Positions 22,213-32,214 of a stretch of DNA of 64,000 nucleotides are shown here, in pieces (positions within the stretch are counted from its first letter, which is position 1; each line of letters starts with the position of its first letter). The notes under the pieces are model-generated. The model saw nothing but the letters and a program-made list of their open reading frames with translations, did not search any database and was not told the DNA's origin. Made by a program: the position numbers and the translations under genes. The DNA comes from Entoloma clypeatum (taxonomy: Eukaryota > Basidiomycota > Agaricomycetes > Agaricales > Entolomataceae): NCBI GenBank assembly GCA_963565915.1, contig OY751490.1, forward strand, positions 2,976,001 through 3,040,000. The letters run 5' to 3'.

Positions 22213-22581
22213 ATGTCCAACATCACCGCCGCCTCCACCGATGCTTCCGATATCAACCCCACCATCACCACCCTCATCGGCGAAGCGCTCTCCATGCGCG
22301 ACCAGATCCATGCGCTCGAAACCTCCGTCGCTGACATCCTCCACCGGCAGATGCATATCCGCCTTCATACCCTCTCCGATTTACCAACCGCCCCCACCGC
22401 TGAGGAGAAGCTTATCCTCAAAAACTATACCAACACCCTTGCTGTCGAGAATCGACGCCTTCGCCTCGCCGTTCGAGGTTTAGAGTTTGCCATGGCGGTA
22501 AACGATGAACTGATAAAGGATTGGGGTAACCGAGTTGACCCTGCCTGGGCCGATCCAAATGGCAACGATGGATGGGAGTAG
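22213..22581 (+). CDS. Gypsy A accessory ORF downstream of pol
   Basis: A 122-residue ORF with an ATG, lying between pol and the 3' LTR. It starts MSNITAASTDASDINPTITT and is predicted mostly helical and coiled-coil-like (LIGEALSMRDQIHALETSVA; LAVENRRLRLAVRGLEFAMA), ending in NGNDGWE. No signal peptide or membrane segment, so it is not env-like. It has no stops even though pol has three. Function unknown. Confidence 0.55.
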   Translation: MSNITAASTDASDINPTITTLIGEALSMRDQIHALETSVADILHRQMHIRLHTLSDLPTAPTAEEKLILKNYTNTLAVENRRLRLAVRGLEFAMAVNDELIKDWGNRVDPAWADPNGNDGWE

Positions 22582-22618
22582 GTAGTCTGTGAGGACACAG
22601 ACCTTGAGGAGGGGAACA

Positions 22619-22988
22619 TGTTACGGACTAACGACTACGGACGTATACGCTTACCTTTTCACTTTTACTCATCGGCCCCCGCTTACACATATCGTATTAT
22701 ACTTTATTTCCTTTAGTATACTTCGCTCCCGCACTGACTCGCTTTCCGCAGCTGTCTGACTCATTCCGCAGTCAGCTTACTCATTAGTGCATAGCCTTCC
22801 GCAGTCGCCTTACTCATGCGCACTGCCTTTCGCAGTTACTGACTCATTCACTACCGCTCATAGTCAGTACTATATAAACCTCATGTACCATAGCTACATT
22901 TCTTAGATTTAGCAATCACATTGCTCTTCGCCTTTCCATCTTCCTGCATACTCTGCCCGAACCTTGGAACGGTTTGTTACGCATAACA
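22619..22988 (+). repeat. 3' LTR of gypsy A
   Basis: The same length as the 5' LTR (370 bp), ending TTACGCATAACA and followed by the TSD GGAGT. Confidence 0.9.
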
Positions 22989-24307
22989 GGAGTCTTCGGA
23001 GCAGGAACATTGCCTCCAATTTCTGCAGGCGCTTTGCCCAAAGGCGCGGCATGTGCTCCACTCTTGGCTTTGTTGGCATAAGAAGGCCTAGGACCTCTGT
23101 TGTAAGCAGAGCCCTTGGGCAGTAAGGGTGGGAACACTGACATGTCGTCAATCCTGGGGATTTGCTTGACTGTTCCAGAGGATAAACCCTTGGAAGGCTG
23201 GGCTTCTGGGATGGGCGCCAAGGGTAAACCCTTAGTGCTGCACAGGATTGGGGCCTTTCCAGAGCTAGGGGCTTTGGGAGCAGCGGGGGATTTGTGGGCT
23301 CTCCATGAGTCCGACATGGAGGCCTCCGCTGACTGTGAAGTGGTGGGAGGGTTAGGAGGAGGAGGGGCCTTAGACTTACCTTTCCCTTGAGAGGGGGGGC
23401 ATTGGGGGAGGAGGGGGAGGGACAAATTCCCTGTGAATGAGATTGCCATTGTTGTTGAGACTGAAGCTAAGTTTGTCAACCATAAGAGCAAAGAGCATAA
23501 AGAATTCTTGCTTGAGAGTTTTGTCAGAAGCGATGGCGTCTTGTGAGATGCCTCGAATGATGAGTCGCTGTGCCAAAGAGATGACAGCAGTGGAGAGGGT
23601 GGCCATGTTGAGCCGAGTGAGGGTGCCACCAGAGGCCAGATGGAAGTCAATGGCATCGCCGACAGTTTTGAGAGCAGAGCACATTGCAACGAGGTTGGCC
23701 TCGCCGTCACCTGCCATATTAACCTGCAATTCCTCAGGGTAGAGATTCCTCGTCGGATCATTGAGTACATAATCCGGGGCCTCATTGAACGACATGAGTC
23801 CGGCGTTAGCGGGGAGCATGATAGATGAATGCCTCGCCGCTTCAGCCCGCCCACTGAAGGGGGTGATGCTGCGGTAGACAGTTTGGGTTGGAACCAAAGG
23901 TCCCACAGAGACGATGTTGTCAACGTCAGGAAGGGTGTCAACATCAATCGGTTCCTCTGACCAGTTACCAGTGGGATTACCTTCCACAGGGCTGACGGAT
24001 CCAAGGGCAGACTTGCAAGCCTTCTGCCTGAGACAGATTTTCTCAGCCTTACCAGATGGTGTGGGAGAGGATGGAGATTGAGCATGATTGGCTGGTGAGT
24101 CTGGCCAATTGGTGAGAGGGGGGAGTTTTGTAACAGACTGGGTGTTGATGCTGGTTGATCTAGCAAGTGATGGAGCTTTGGGGGCCCTACCACTGCCAGA
24201 GAAAGACGGGGGTTCATCATGGAAAGACATGTTGAACTACGATCTACTACAACCAACAGCAATCGATGAAAAAGACGCGGGCGCCTAATTATGATGGTGG
24301 TGGTTAG

Positions 24308-24741
24308 TGTAAGGGCAACCACTTTCACTTTTCACTTTTCCTTCACTTTCTTCCTTTCCTTTCTATTCCACCATCTCCGACGTCCTCCGATCGTATCCGC
24401 TGTCTCCGACATCTTATCCGCCTCTCCGCATCCGATGACTCCGCCCCCATCTGCTACTCCGCACATCGGATCGCAGGTACTATCATTCATCTTGTTTCCA
24501 TTCATCCTTCATCGCTACTCCCGATCATTGCTCATCATTCATGTGTCTCGTTTTATCTCTTATTTCATATCTCATTTTACTATTTATCGCAGCTAGCTTG
24601 CAGGGGAATCTTTAGAACTTTCTCTTCAGATCTCCCTTGCAAGGTATGTGTTGTATTACTTATTAGACTGCTCAATCTAAACTTCGGATCTCCCTTGCAA
24701 GTATCTGAGTTTGAGTCTTGGATCGTAAGGTCGCCATTACA
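24308..24741 (+). repeat. 5' LTR of gypsy B
   Basis: Contains AGAACTTTCT at 24614-24623, complementary to the PBS. A weak TATA-like TATTTAT lies about 37 nt upstream of it. Confidence 0.88.
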
Positions 24742-24743
24742 GT

Positions 24744-24753
24744 AGAAAGTTCT
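24744..24753 (+). promoter_or_regulatory. Gypsy B primer-binding site, self-priming type
   Basis: AGAAAGTTCT starts 2 nt after the LTR end and is the exact complement of 24614-24623 in the LTR. Confidence 0.65.
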
Positions 24754-24788
24754 CTTCTAATTGGACCGGGTCCGATTGCATCGTTGTC

Positions 24789-26048
24789 ATGATTCCGCGC
24801 TTCGGAGCAGCTTCGTCCGCGTCCGACTCCGATACATCTCACACCCCTTCCAGTTCTTCTAACTACCTCTCCGTAACTGGTGATTCTGCTCCGCGCATAG
24901 TAATGGACAACCCCAATCGCCTTGAACAGCTCGAGCACGAGTTCCAGGAACAACGTCAAACTCTCGCTGATATCTCGACTCAACTTGACCAACTCCTCCT
25001 CGCCTTCAACGCAATTCCTGCCCCAGCTCTGCCACCTATCCCCGCACCTGCTATTATACCTGCTCCGCTCGCTCCGGCCAATCCGGGCGTGCGTCGAGCA
25101 AAACCTGCCAATCCATCAGACTTCGATGGATTGCGCGCAAATGGCTGGACCTTTCTAAATTCCTGTGAATTGTTTATGGGGCTGGCTCCGGAACAGTTCG
25201 CAGACGACCATGCTAAAATTTATTGGGCTTTATCTTTCATGAAGAGTGGACGTGCAGCACGCTTTGCGGATCGCATTATCCGACAGGAGTGGAGGACCGG
25301 TGCTCCGCCTTATCGGACTTGGGTGGACTTCCGTGCAGTCTTTACAGCGGAGTTCACTCCGAAGAATGAGGAACAGGACGCGAGACTGATCCTCGAAGGA
25401 GAATCCTATTATCAAGGTCAACGGGATGTCGAGACCTATATTGATGAGTTCAAAGACTACATTGACAAAGCGGGCTATCAGGAGGATACCAACATTGTAC
25501 TCAAATTCCGCCATGGTCTCCATTCCGACATTCAGAACAAGATTGCCACCCTGACCTATGGACGACCTGCGGATGACAACCCCGATGAGTGGTACTCTGC
25601 AGCACGAGTCAATGACAACAATAGGATTGCCAACAAAGCCTTCAAAGCCACTGCTCCGACCTGTACCTCTGCCTTCCGCAATGTTGTCAGACCAAGAGTA
25701 CCTGGCACCTCAGTATTCCCTCGCCCCTACATTCCATTCACTCCGTGCACAGCTCTGCTCGCATCCGCATCCGCTCCGCTGACAAGGGACCCCAATGCAA
25801 TGGACATTGATACTTCACGTGTCAAAGGCAAGAATGCCAATGCATGCTTCAGATGTAACAAAACGGGTCACTTTAGTCGTGAATGCCCCCTTCGCTTCGA
25901 TGTTCGCTTCATGACAACGGAGGAGCAGGACGAGTTTGTTATGGAACAACTCGTAGTCAAGGATGCAGCGGAAGGCAACTCCATTCCGCCCACGGAGTCT
26001 GCAGAGTCGGAGGGAGGACAGGAGGAATTTCCTCCCCACAGCGAGTGA
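24789..26048 (+). CDS. Gypsy B gag
   Basis: An intact 419-residue gag starting MIPRFGAASSASDSDTSHTP. The order is a helical segment (LEQLEHEFQEQRQTLADIST), a proline-rich linker, then the capsid-like core (TFLNSCELFMGLAPEQFADD, ALSFMKSGRAARFADR, DVETYIDEFKDYIDKAGY). One CCHC knuckle, CFRCNKTGHFSREC, is at about 25845-25886. Stop at 26048; pol is open in the -1 frame from about 25883, so a -1 frameshift is the likely route to Gag-Pol. Confidence 0.88.
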   Translation: MIPRFGAASSASDSDTSHTPSSSSNYLSVTGDSAPRIVMDNPNRLEQLEHEFQEQRQTLADISTQLDQLLLAFNAIPAPALPPIPAPAIIPAPLAPANPGVRRAKPANPSDFDGLRANGWTFLNSCELFMGLAPEQFADDHAKIYWALSFMKSGRAARFADRIIRQEWRTGAPPYRTWVDFRAVFTAEFTPKNEEQDARLILEGESYYQGQRDVETYIDEFKDYIDKAGYQEDTNIVLKFRHGLHSDIQNKIATLTYGRPADDNPDEWYSAARVNDNNRIANKAFKATAPTCTSAFRNVVRPRVPGTSVFPRPYIPFTPCTALLASASAPLTRDPNAMDIDTSRVKGKNANACFRCNKTGHFSRECPLRFDVRFMTTEEQDEFVMEQLVVKDAAEGNSIPPTESAESEGGQEEFPPHSE

Positions 26049-29000
26049 ACAGTGCGCCCTCGTTGTCTGCTAAAAATCGTTATGCTGCCTTATTTATGGA
26101 ACAATATGATCCTATACCCTCCATCTCTAAGCCTGCAAACGATCCCATAGTCGCACCCAACTCCGCAAATCCCATCCGCCTTTGCCTCTCTAAATGGGAG
26201 CGTCGGCTTCCAAAACAATATGTCCTCGCCTCCGCTCACTCCGACAATTCTATTGAACTAGACATAGTTCTTGAAACTACCGACACCAAAGACACACTAT
26301 CACAAAAGGCCTTACTCGACAGCGGGGCAACAGGGTCGTTTATTGAACGCACTCTGGTCGAGAAACATTGACTCTCTACTCGAAAACTACAACGCGCAAT
26401 TCCGGTATACAACATTGACAGAACTCCAAACGAGGCTGGAGCAATAACGGAGGTGTTGGATGTAGTGCTCCGCTACCGGGATCACTCGGAACGGACCCAG
26501 CTTGCAGTCACAAGTTTGGGAAAACAAGAAATCGTGTTAGGCTTCACTTGGCTCAAGGAACACAACCCCGAGGTAGATTGGACATCAGGGGAAGTGAAGA
26601 TGAGCCGGTGTCCTGCACGATGTCGGACATGCCACCAGGAGGCAGCCCAAGAGCGGAAGGAGTGGAAGTTTGAACAAGTCCGCATCCGAGCCTGTCGGAT
26701 GGGTTCCACTCCGATGTCCGGTCTAGAGGAGGAGGCTCCACGTGGCCCATGGGTGGAGGATGTCACAGAAGGAGAGGAAGCGGAGGAGTTAGCGGATAAC
26801 GATGAGGAAGAGGATGAGTTTGAGGAGGGAGACCGCCTTTTTGTCGGAACAGTACCCGCGGAGGCGGAGTTCATCCATGCTTCATCCAATATCTCACAAC
26901 ATCTATCGGAGGCCTTCCTCAGTAACCAAAAACCTAAATCTTTCCGCGACTCTGTACCAGACCACTTGTTTGACTTCGAAGATGTATTCTCAAAGACCTC
27001 TTTTGACACCTTACCAGAAGAGCGGACTTGGGACCACGCCATTGAACTTGTTCCGGACGCCTCTCCGGCGGGGTGTAAGGTATATCTGCTTGCTCCGAAC
27101 GAACAGAAGGAACTCGACGCGTTTTTGGAGGAAAACCTTGCAACTGGTCGGATCCGCCCTTCCAAGTCTCCGATGGCATCTCCGGTATTCTACATCAAGA
27201 AGAAGGATGGCTCGCTTTGTCTTGTACAAGACTACCGGTCACTCAATTCCAAAACTATCAAAAACAAGTATCCGCTTCCGCTCATATCTGAACTGATCAA
27301 TAAACTTCAATGCGCTCAATACTTCACCAAGCTCAACATCCGCTGGGGCTACAACAATGTGTGGATAAAACCCGGAGACGAGTGGAAGGCTGCTTTTCGG
27401 ACCAATCGCGGACTCTATGAACCATTGGTGATGTTCTTCGGCCTCACTAATAGTCCATCCACATTCCAGACTATGATGAACGAGATCTTTCAGGACCTTA
27501 TCACTGAAGGTGTAGTCTGTGTTTACCTCAACGACATACTCATCTTCACGGAGACCCTTGCGGAGCATCGAAGAGTCACACAGATTGTACTGGAACGACT
27601 TTGCGAACACAAACTCTATCTAAAACCAGAGAAATGTGAGTTTGAACAAACGCGCATTGAATACCTAGGCCTTATTATTGAACAAGGACATGTAGAGATG
27701 GATCCGGTGAAGGTAGCGGGGGTCACGGAGTGGCCTGCTCCGACAAACGTCCGAGAAGTACAGTCCTTTCTGGGATTTACTAACTTCTATCGCCGTTTTA
27801 TTGAAGGGTTTTCGGACATCGCGCGCCCTTTTCGAGCTCACGAAGAAAGGGCACCTCTGGTCTTGGAGGGAGGGAGAAGTGTCCGCATTTGCGGAGTTGA
27901 AGCGGAGGATTACATCCGCTCCGATCCTGGTCTTAGCTGATCATGGAAAGAAGTGGCGGATAGAAGCGGATAGCTCGGACTTTGCAACCGGAGCAGTACT
28001 GTCCCAACCAACAGAGGACGGTAAGTGGCACCCTGTTGCATTCTATTCCAAAAGCCTTAGTCCAGTGGAACACAACTACGAGATCTATGACAAGGAGATG
28101 TTGGCAGTGGTCCGCGCATTGGAGGAATGGAGGCACTTCCTTGAAGGAGCAGAGAAGACAGTGGAGATTTGGACGGACCACAAAAATCTTGAGTACTTCA
28201 TGACAGCTCAAAAACTAAATCGACGACAGGCTAGATGGTCCTTATACCTCGCTCGTTTCGATTTCAAAATGCACCATCGACCTGGCAAGTCAATGGGCAA
28301 GTCCGACGCTTTGTCCCGACGAGCGGACCACGGAGACGGATCGCGGGACAATGAAAACATCATCCTTCTGCGACCAGAATTGTTTGCAGTGCGAGCAATG
28401 CGGGGGGTAACTGTTCAAGGGGAAGAACACGACGTCCTCCGCCAGGTCCGACAGGGAATCCGAGAGGGGTTACTGGAAGATAGTGTGGCGGAGGTTGTCA
28501 AATCCCTTCCATCCGTCGGAGCGGGGTCCATCTGTAGTGCGGAGTGGAGGCAAGCGGAAGGTTTGCTCTACTTCAGGGATCGTATCTATGTTCCTAACAA
28601 TCCCCAACTGCGTCATCAGATCCTCACACAACACCATGACACTCCGGTGGCCGGACATCCTGGACGGTGGAAAACCTTGGAACTGGTGTCGCGCAATTAC
28701 TGGTGGCCGCACATGTCTCGTTTAATAGGTCAATATTGCAAGACATGCGACCCTTGCCTCTGCACCAAGGTCCGACGCACTCCGCCCTCCGGAGAGCTCA
28801 ATCCGCTACCAGTCCCCACGGAGCGATGGCAAGTAACCAGTGTTGACTTCATTACTGAACTACCAGAAGCCCATGGCTATGACGCTATCATGGTCGTAGT
28901 GGACTCAGTAGGGAAGCGGGGACACTTCATCCCAATGCACTCCGACATCTCCGCACTCGGGACTGCACGCTCCTATGTTCAAAATGTCTGGAAACTCCAC

Positions 29001-29948
29001 GGACTACCGGAGGCCATTGTCTCCGACCGAGGACCACAGTTTGTCGCCAAGTTCACGCGCGAACTATACAGGCTGCTTAACATTAAGGTTGCTGCCTCAA
29101 CAGCCTACCATCCGCAGTTGGATGGACAGACGGAGCAGGTCAATCAAGGATTAGAACAATACCTTCGCCTATTCATCAATGAACGTCAAGACGATTGGGA
29201 CGAATGGCTTCCGATGGCTGAATTTGCATACAACAACCATGTTCACGCATCGACACATCAAACTCCATTCTACATTGACACCGGCCGCCATCCGCGCATG
29301 GGATTTGAACCTCGCGAGAAGCGGATGGAGATCGAGGCGGTAGCGGATTTCAGCCAGTGGATGAAGTCCGCTCTAGAGGAGGCTCGCGCAGCACTGACAA
29401 AGGCAAAAGATGACATGGCGCGATACTACAACCAGCATCGGAGCACCACTCCGACATTCCGCCCGGGTGACAAGGTCTTTTTAGACTCATCAGACCTCAA
29501 AACCACCTGACCCACAAAAAAGCTTGCACATCGATACGTAGGCCCTTTCCCAGTGGTCCGACCTGTTGGAACACATGCCTATGAACTTCGCCTTCCCCCT
29601 TCCATGTCCCGCGTTCACCCAGTATTCCATGTCGTCAAACTTTCACTAGTTCCCGACAACCCTTTCCGACGCCAAGTCCGCTCTCCTCCGCCTCCGATGG
29701 TAGTCAGAGAAGAATTAGAGTACGATGTTGAAAACCTCTTGGACAGCCGACTGCATCGAGGCAAGCTTCAATTCTTGGTCAAATGGAAGGGATATGGCTA
29801 TGAAGAGAATTCCTGGGAAGCAGAAGACAATGTCCACGCTCCACGCCTAGTCCGCGACTTCTACCGACATCATCCGGGAGCTCCGCGGCGGATCGCCGCC
29901 GCGATATTCGACTCGTTTCGCCTGACACGTCGAGACGCCGTGCCTTGA
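26049..29948 (+). pseudogene. Gypsy B pol with catalytic RT mutations, stops and a frameshift
   Basis: Protease LLDSGATGSFIE (about 26320) is intact. TGA at 26369. The RT has KLNIRWGYNN (Asn codon 27335-27337) and VYLNDILIF (Asn codon 27530-27532) in place of the Asp found in A and D. A 1-nt deletion near 27830 shifts the frame between GFSDIARP and LFELTKKG. RNase H, integrase (VSDRGPQFVAKF, YHPQLDGQTEQ) and the chromodomain (FLVKWKGYGYEENSWEAEDN) follow. TGA at 29508. It ends at 29948. Confidence 0.88.
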
Positions 29949-29959
29949 AGGGGGGGTGA

Positions 29960-30393
29960 TGTAAGAGCAACCACTTTCACTTTTCACTTTTCCTTCACTT
30001 TCTTCCTTTCCTTTCTATTCCACCATCTCCGACGTCCTCCGATCGTATCCGCTGTCTCCGACATCTTATCTGCCTCTCCGCATCCGACGACTCCGCCCCC
30101 ATCCACTACTCTGCACGTCGGATCGCAGGTACTATCATTCATCTTGTTTCCATTCATCCTTCATCGCTACTCCCGATCATTGCTCATCATTCATGCGTCT
30201 CGTTTTATCTCTTATTTCATATCTCATTTTACTATTTATCGCAGCTAGCTTGCAGGGGAATCTTTAGAACTTTCTCTTCGGATCTCCCTTGCAAGGTATG
30301 TGTTGTATTACTTATTAGACTGCTCAATCTAAACTTCGGATCTCCCTTGCAAGTATCTGAGTTTGAGTCTTGGATCGTAAGGTCGCCCTTACA
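29960..30393 (+). repeat. 3' LTR of gypsy B
   Basis: 434 bp, preceded by a G-rich tract (gaagggggggtga) that serves as polypurine tract, and followed by GTTAG. Confidence 0.9.
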
Positions 30394-30460
30394 GTTAGAG
30401 GAAGAGGAAGGCGTGTGTTGGAGTGCAACTTTTTTTTTTTTTTTTAAAAACCTCAATTTA

Positions 30461-31013
30461 TGTTACACTTTTTTACCCTCTTCCTATGCACCTTCACATG
30501 ACCCCTCGACTCTTGATCCTTATCCAACCCCATTTCACTTAACTCCAACAACCCTGGAACATGTGTCCCCCCTATCAGTGCTATGACTCACAATGACTCG
30601 GACTATTCCCCTTACAGACACATTTCTACTTGTTATCTCTGACTCATGGCCTTGAGGCCTTATCTCTGACTCTTATGCCACAGCCCCCTTGAAACATTTA
30701 TCTAACCAATGGCTTATTTAGCTCCTGTGCAGCATTTACTTATTTATAGCTGTAGAATAACATATATAAGACTTGTAACCTTAGAGTAGAGGTCCTTAGC
30801 TTGACCTAGGCAATTAACACTTACCTGTCTTATCTGGAACGCTCTCAAACTAAGTGCCTTGCGAGGACTTAGCTCTGCTACACCGAACTGAGTCGTCCTC
30901 TTGAGGAACTCATTGATTGACCAAGTCGACCTACTGAGGGACTTGTTGTGGAACCAGTTTGAACCCATGTGATCCAATCCTTGGACTTGTTGTTGTAGGC
31001 TACCACCATAACA
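30461..31013 (+). repeat. 5' LTR of gypsy C
   Basis: TATATAAG lies at about 30762-30769. AGCTTGACCT at 30798-30807, about 30 nt downstream, matches the PBS. Confidence 0.88.
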
Positions 31014-31015
31014 AA

Positions 31016-31025
31016 AGGTCAAGCT
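31016..31025 (+). promoter_or_regulatory. Gypsy C primer-binding site, self-priming type
   Basis: AGGTCAAGCT, 2 nt after the LTR end, is the exact complement of 30798-30807. Confidence 0.65.
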
Positions 31026-31307
31026 GATCTACGTCGTCAACCCACCACGGTTTTAGATGCAAAGATTCCTCCCCGACGATCAACCTTTGGACTCCCGTCC
31101 AACTCAGAAGACGAACAAGAGTTTGTTGACGCACCCATCACACCACAACAACTGCCAACACCGTACAGAAGAGTAACCTCCTTTTTCGTACCAGTCAACC
31201 CCACATCACCCTCTTACCTCTCTCCAAGACGAATCCCACCGCCGCCAGCTGTTGCTGTTGCTGCACCAAAGACCCCAGACACCCCATTTAAACCAGCACC
31301 TGTAGAA

Positions 31308-32200
31308 ATGACTTCTCAGGCAAGAACCCCAGAAAAAAAGATCAAGATTAGCCCGCCAGCGATCTTCAATGGAGCCAGAAGAAAACTGTCGGAATTTTTG
31401 TTTGACGCGAACTTATGAATGATGACATTTACAACTCTGACAAGAAGGGGGTCCTCTTCACTGTCTCATACATGAAAGGAGGAACTGCCGGGCCATGGAA
31501 GGAGTCCTGGTACAGGGACATCACCACCGCCGGAGTTGCCGTGTACCCGAAATACGTGAACTTTATCGAAAAACTGAGGAAATCATTTTCCCTGGTTGAC
31601 AAAGAAGGAGACGTGTTGACCATGATGAAAATGCAGAAGATGGAAGGCATGACAGCCGACGAATCCGTGGAGAAATTCAAACTATGGGTTTCAGAAAGTC
31701 TGATCACAGAGGAACGATCCCTCAAAGACTACTTCATGGAGGCGCTACCCCACGCACTCCGAGACAAGATCCTGGGCCTTGATAAGGTCCCAGGGACAAT
31801 TGAGGAATGGTACACCACGGTGTCCAGATTGGACAACCAGTGGAGGAGAGCCAAGACAGTCTCTCAAAGGCTTAGACCCAATGGGGGAAAGAAGAAGTTC
31901 AAGGTTAATTATAACCCTGCACCCTGAAACACGCACTTCGCCCCAGACCCAAACGCCATGGACATTGATCAGCTAGCTGCCAAAGAAAGAGACAACCACT
32001 TTAAAAAAGGGTTGTGCTTTGTCTGCCATCAGGCAGGACATCGTGCTGATGCACACAAAGGAGGAAAGACCCCGGTTGCGAACAATACGTTCAAGAAAGC
32101 TTCCGATGCATATGCCCATATCTGAGACATTTTCAAAGACTTACGAAATGAGGAACAAGACACCTTAATCTCCAAGATGGAGAAACAGGGTTTTCAATAA
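31308..32200 (+). pseudogene. Gypsy C gag, broken
   Basis: ATG at 31308 (MTSQARTPEKKIKISPPAIF), then a frame break at about 31415. The core KEGDVLTMMKMQKMEGMTAD with VPGTIEEWYTTVSRLDNQWR follows, and TGA at 31925. A knuckle CFVCHQAGHRADAH, in which the last Cys appears replaced, is at about 32020. TGA again at about 32122 and the final stop at about 32200. A proline-rich open stretch (31060-31307) precedes the ATG. Confidence 0.7.
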
Positions 32201-32214
32201 AGTGGCCTGTACCG

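Larger units (their letters stand above)
16418..22988 (+). mobile_element. Gypsy A: chromodomain Ty3/gypsy LTR retrotransposon
   Basis: Two 370-bp LTRs (16418-16787, 22619-22988) start TGTTACGG and end CATAACA. They are flanked by a 5-bp TSD, GGAGT (16413-16417 and 22989-22993), within LINE1 ORF1. LTRs differ at about 6 of 370 sites, all transitions. Order: LTR, PBS, upstream ORF, gag, pol (PR-RT-RNase H-IN-chromodomain), a small extra ORF, a purine-rich tract (gaggagggga) and LTR. pol has three in-frame TGA stops, so this copy is not autonomous. Confidence 0.92.
15288..24230 (-). pseudogene. LINE1 ORF1: gag-like zinc-knuckle protein, split by gypsy A and frameshifted
   Basis: It starts at ATG 24230 (MSFHDEPPSFSGSGRAPKAP), continues through LYPEELQVNMAGDGEANLVA, and reaches a run of C/G at about 23393-23399 where the frame is lost. 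It picks up as GKGKSKAPPPPNPPTTSQSA and runs to the gypsy A insertion at 22988. It resumes at 16412 and then EWALFKKCDEVHKAALEALA (16340). Downstream are the Cys/His knuckles: LCKNCFQWGHQ, LCSACGGPHHIDNHRLHTPC and LRCCNCGEDHHSG (about 15800-15580), spread over three frames by small indels. The last frame ends TSPSNGVVNG and a stop at 15288. The role expected of such proteins is RNA binding and ribonucleoprotein assembly. Confidence 0.75.
24308..30393 (+). mobile_element. Gypsy B: chromodomain Ty3/gypsy element in the 5' end of LINE1
   Basis: LTRs of 434 bp (24308-24741 and 29960-30393) start TGTAAG and end TTACA. TSD is GTTAG (24303-24307, 30394-30398). LTRs differ at about 10 sites (about 2.3%), nine of them transitions. 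gag is intact; pol has stops, a frameshift and two catalytic RT substitutions. It belongs to the same family as gypsy D (alignable gag and pol, shared LTR segments CTTGCAAGG and GATCGTAAGGTCGCC). Confidence 0.92.
7079..30413 (-). mobile_element. LINE1: full-length APE-type non-LTR retrotransposon with five nested insertions
   Basis: The 3' end on the minus strand is an A-rich tail seen as T-rich sequence at 7079-7105. The 5' end is at about 30413 (after ggttagaggaagagg). Removing the hAT-like element 8231-10932, TIR element 12284-13654, gypsy A 16418-22988 and gypsy B 24308-30393 leaves about 6.6 kb. It carries ORF1 (zinc-knuckle gag-like) and ORF2 (endonuclease plus RT). It is flanked by TGTTGGAGTCCAAC at 7064-7077 and TGTTGGAGTGCAAC at 30416-30429, a 13/14 match taken as its TSD. 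The 3' UTR (7079-7389) matches LINE2 at 43526-43810. The 5' end motif around GATGGTGGTGGTTAG is shared with LINE3 at 46252-46266. Both ORFs are frameshifted, so it is dead. Confidence 0.85.

Noticed and set aside
26482..27165. Minus-strand ORF of 227 codons in gypsy B
   Set aside because: Antisense shadow of pol; composition mirrors the coding strand and there is no motif.
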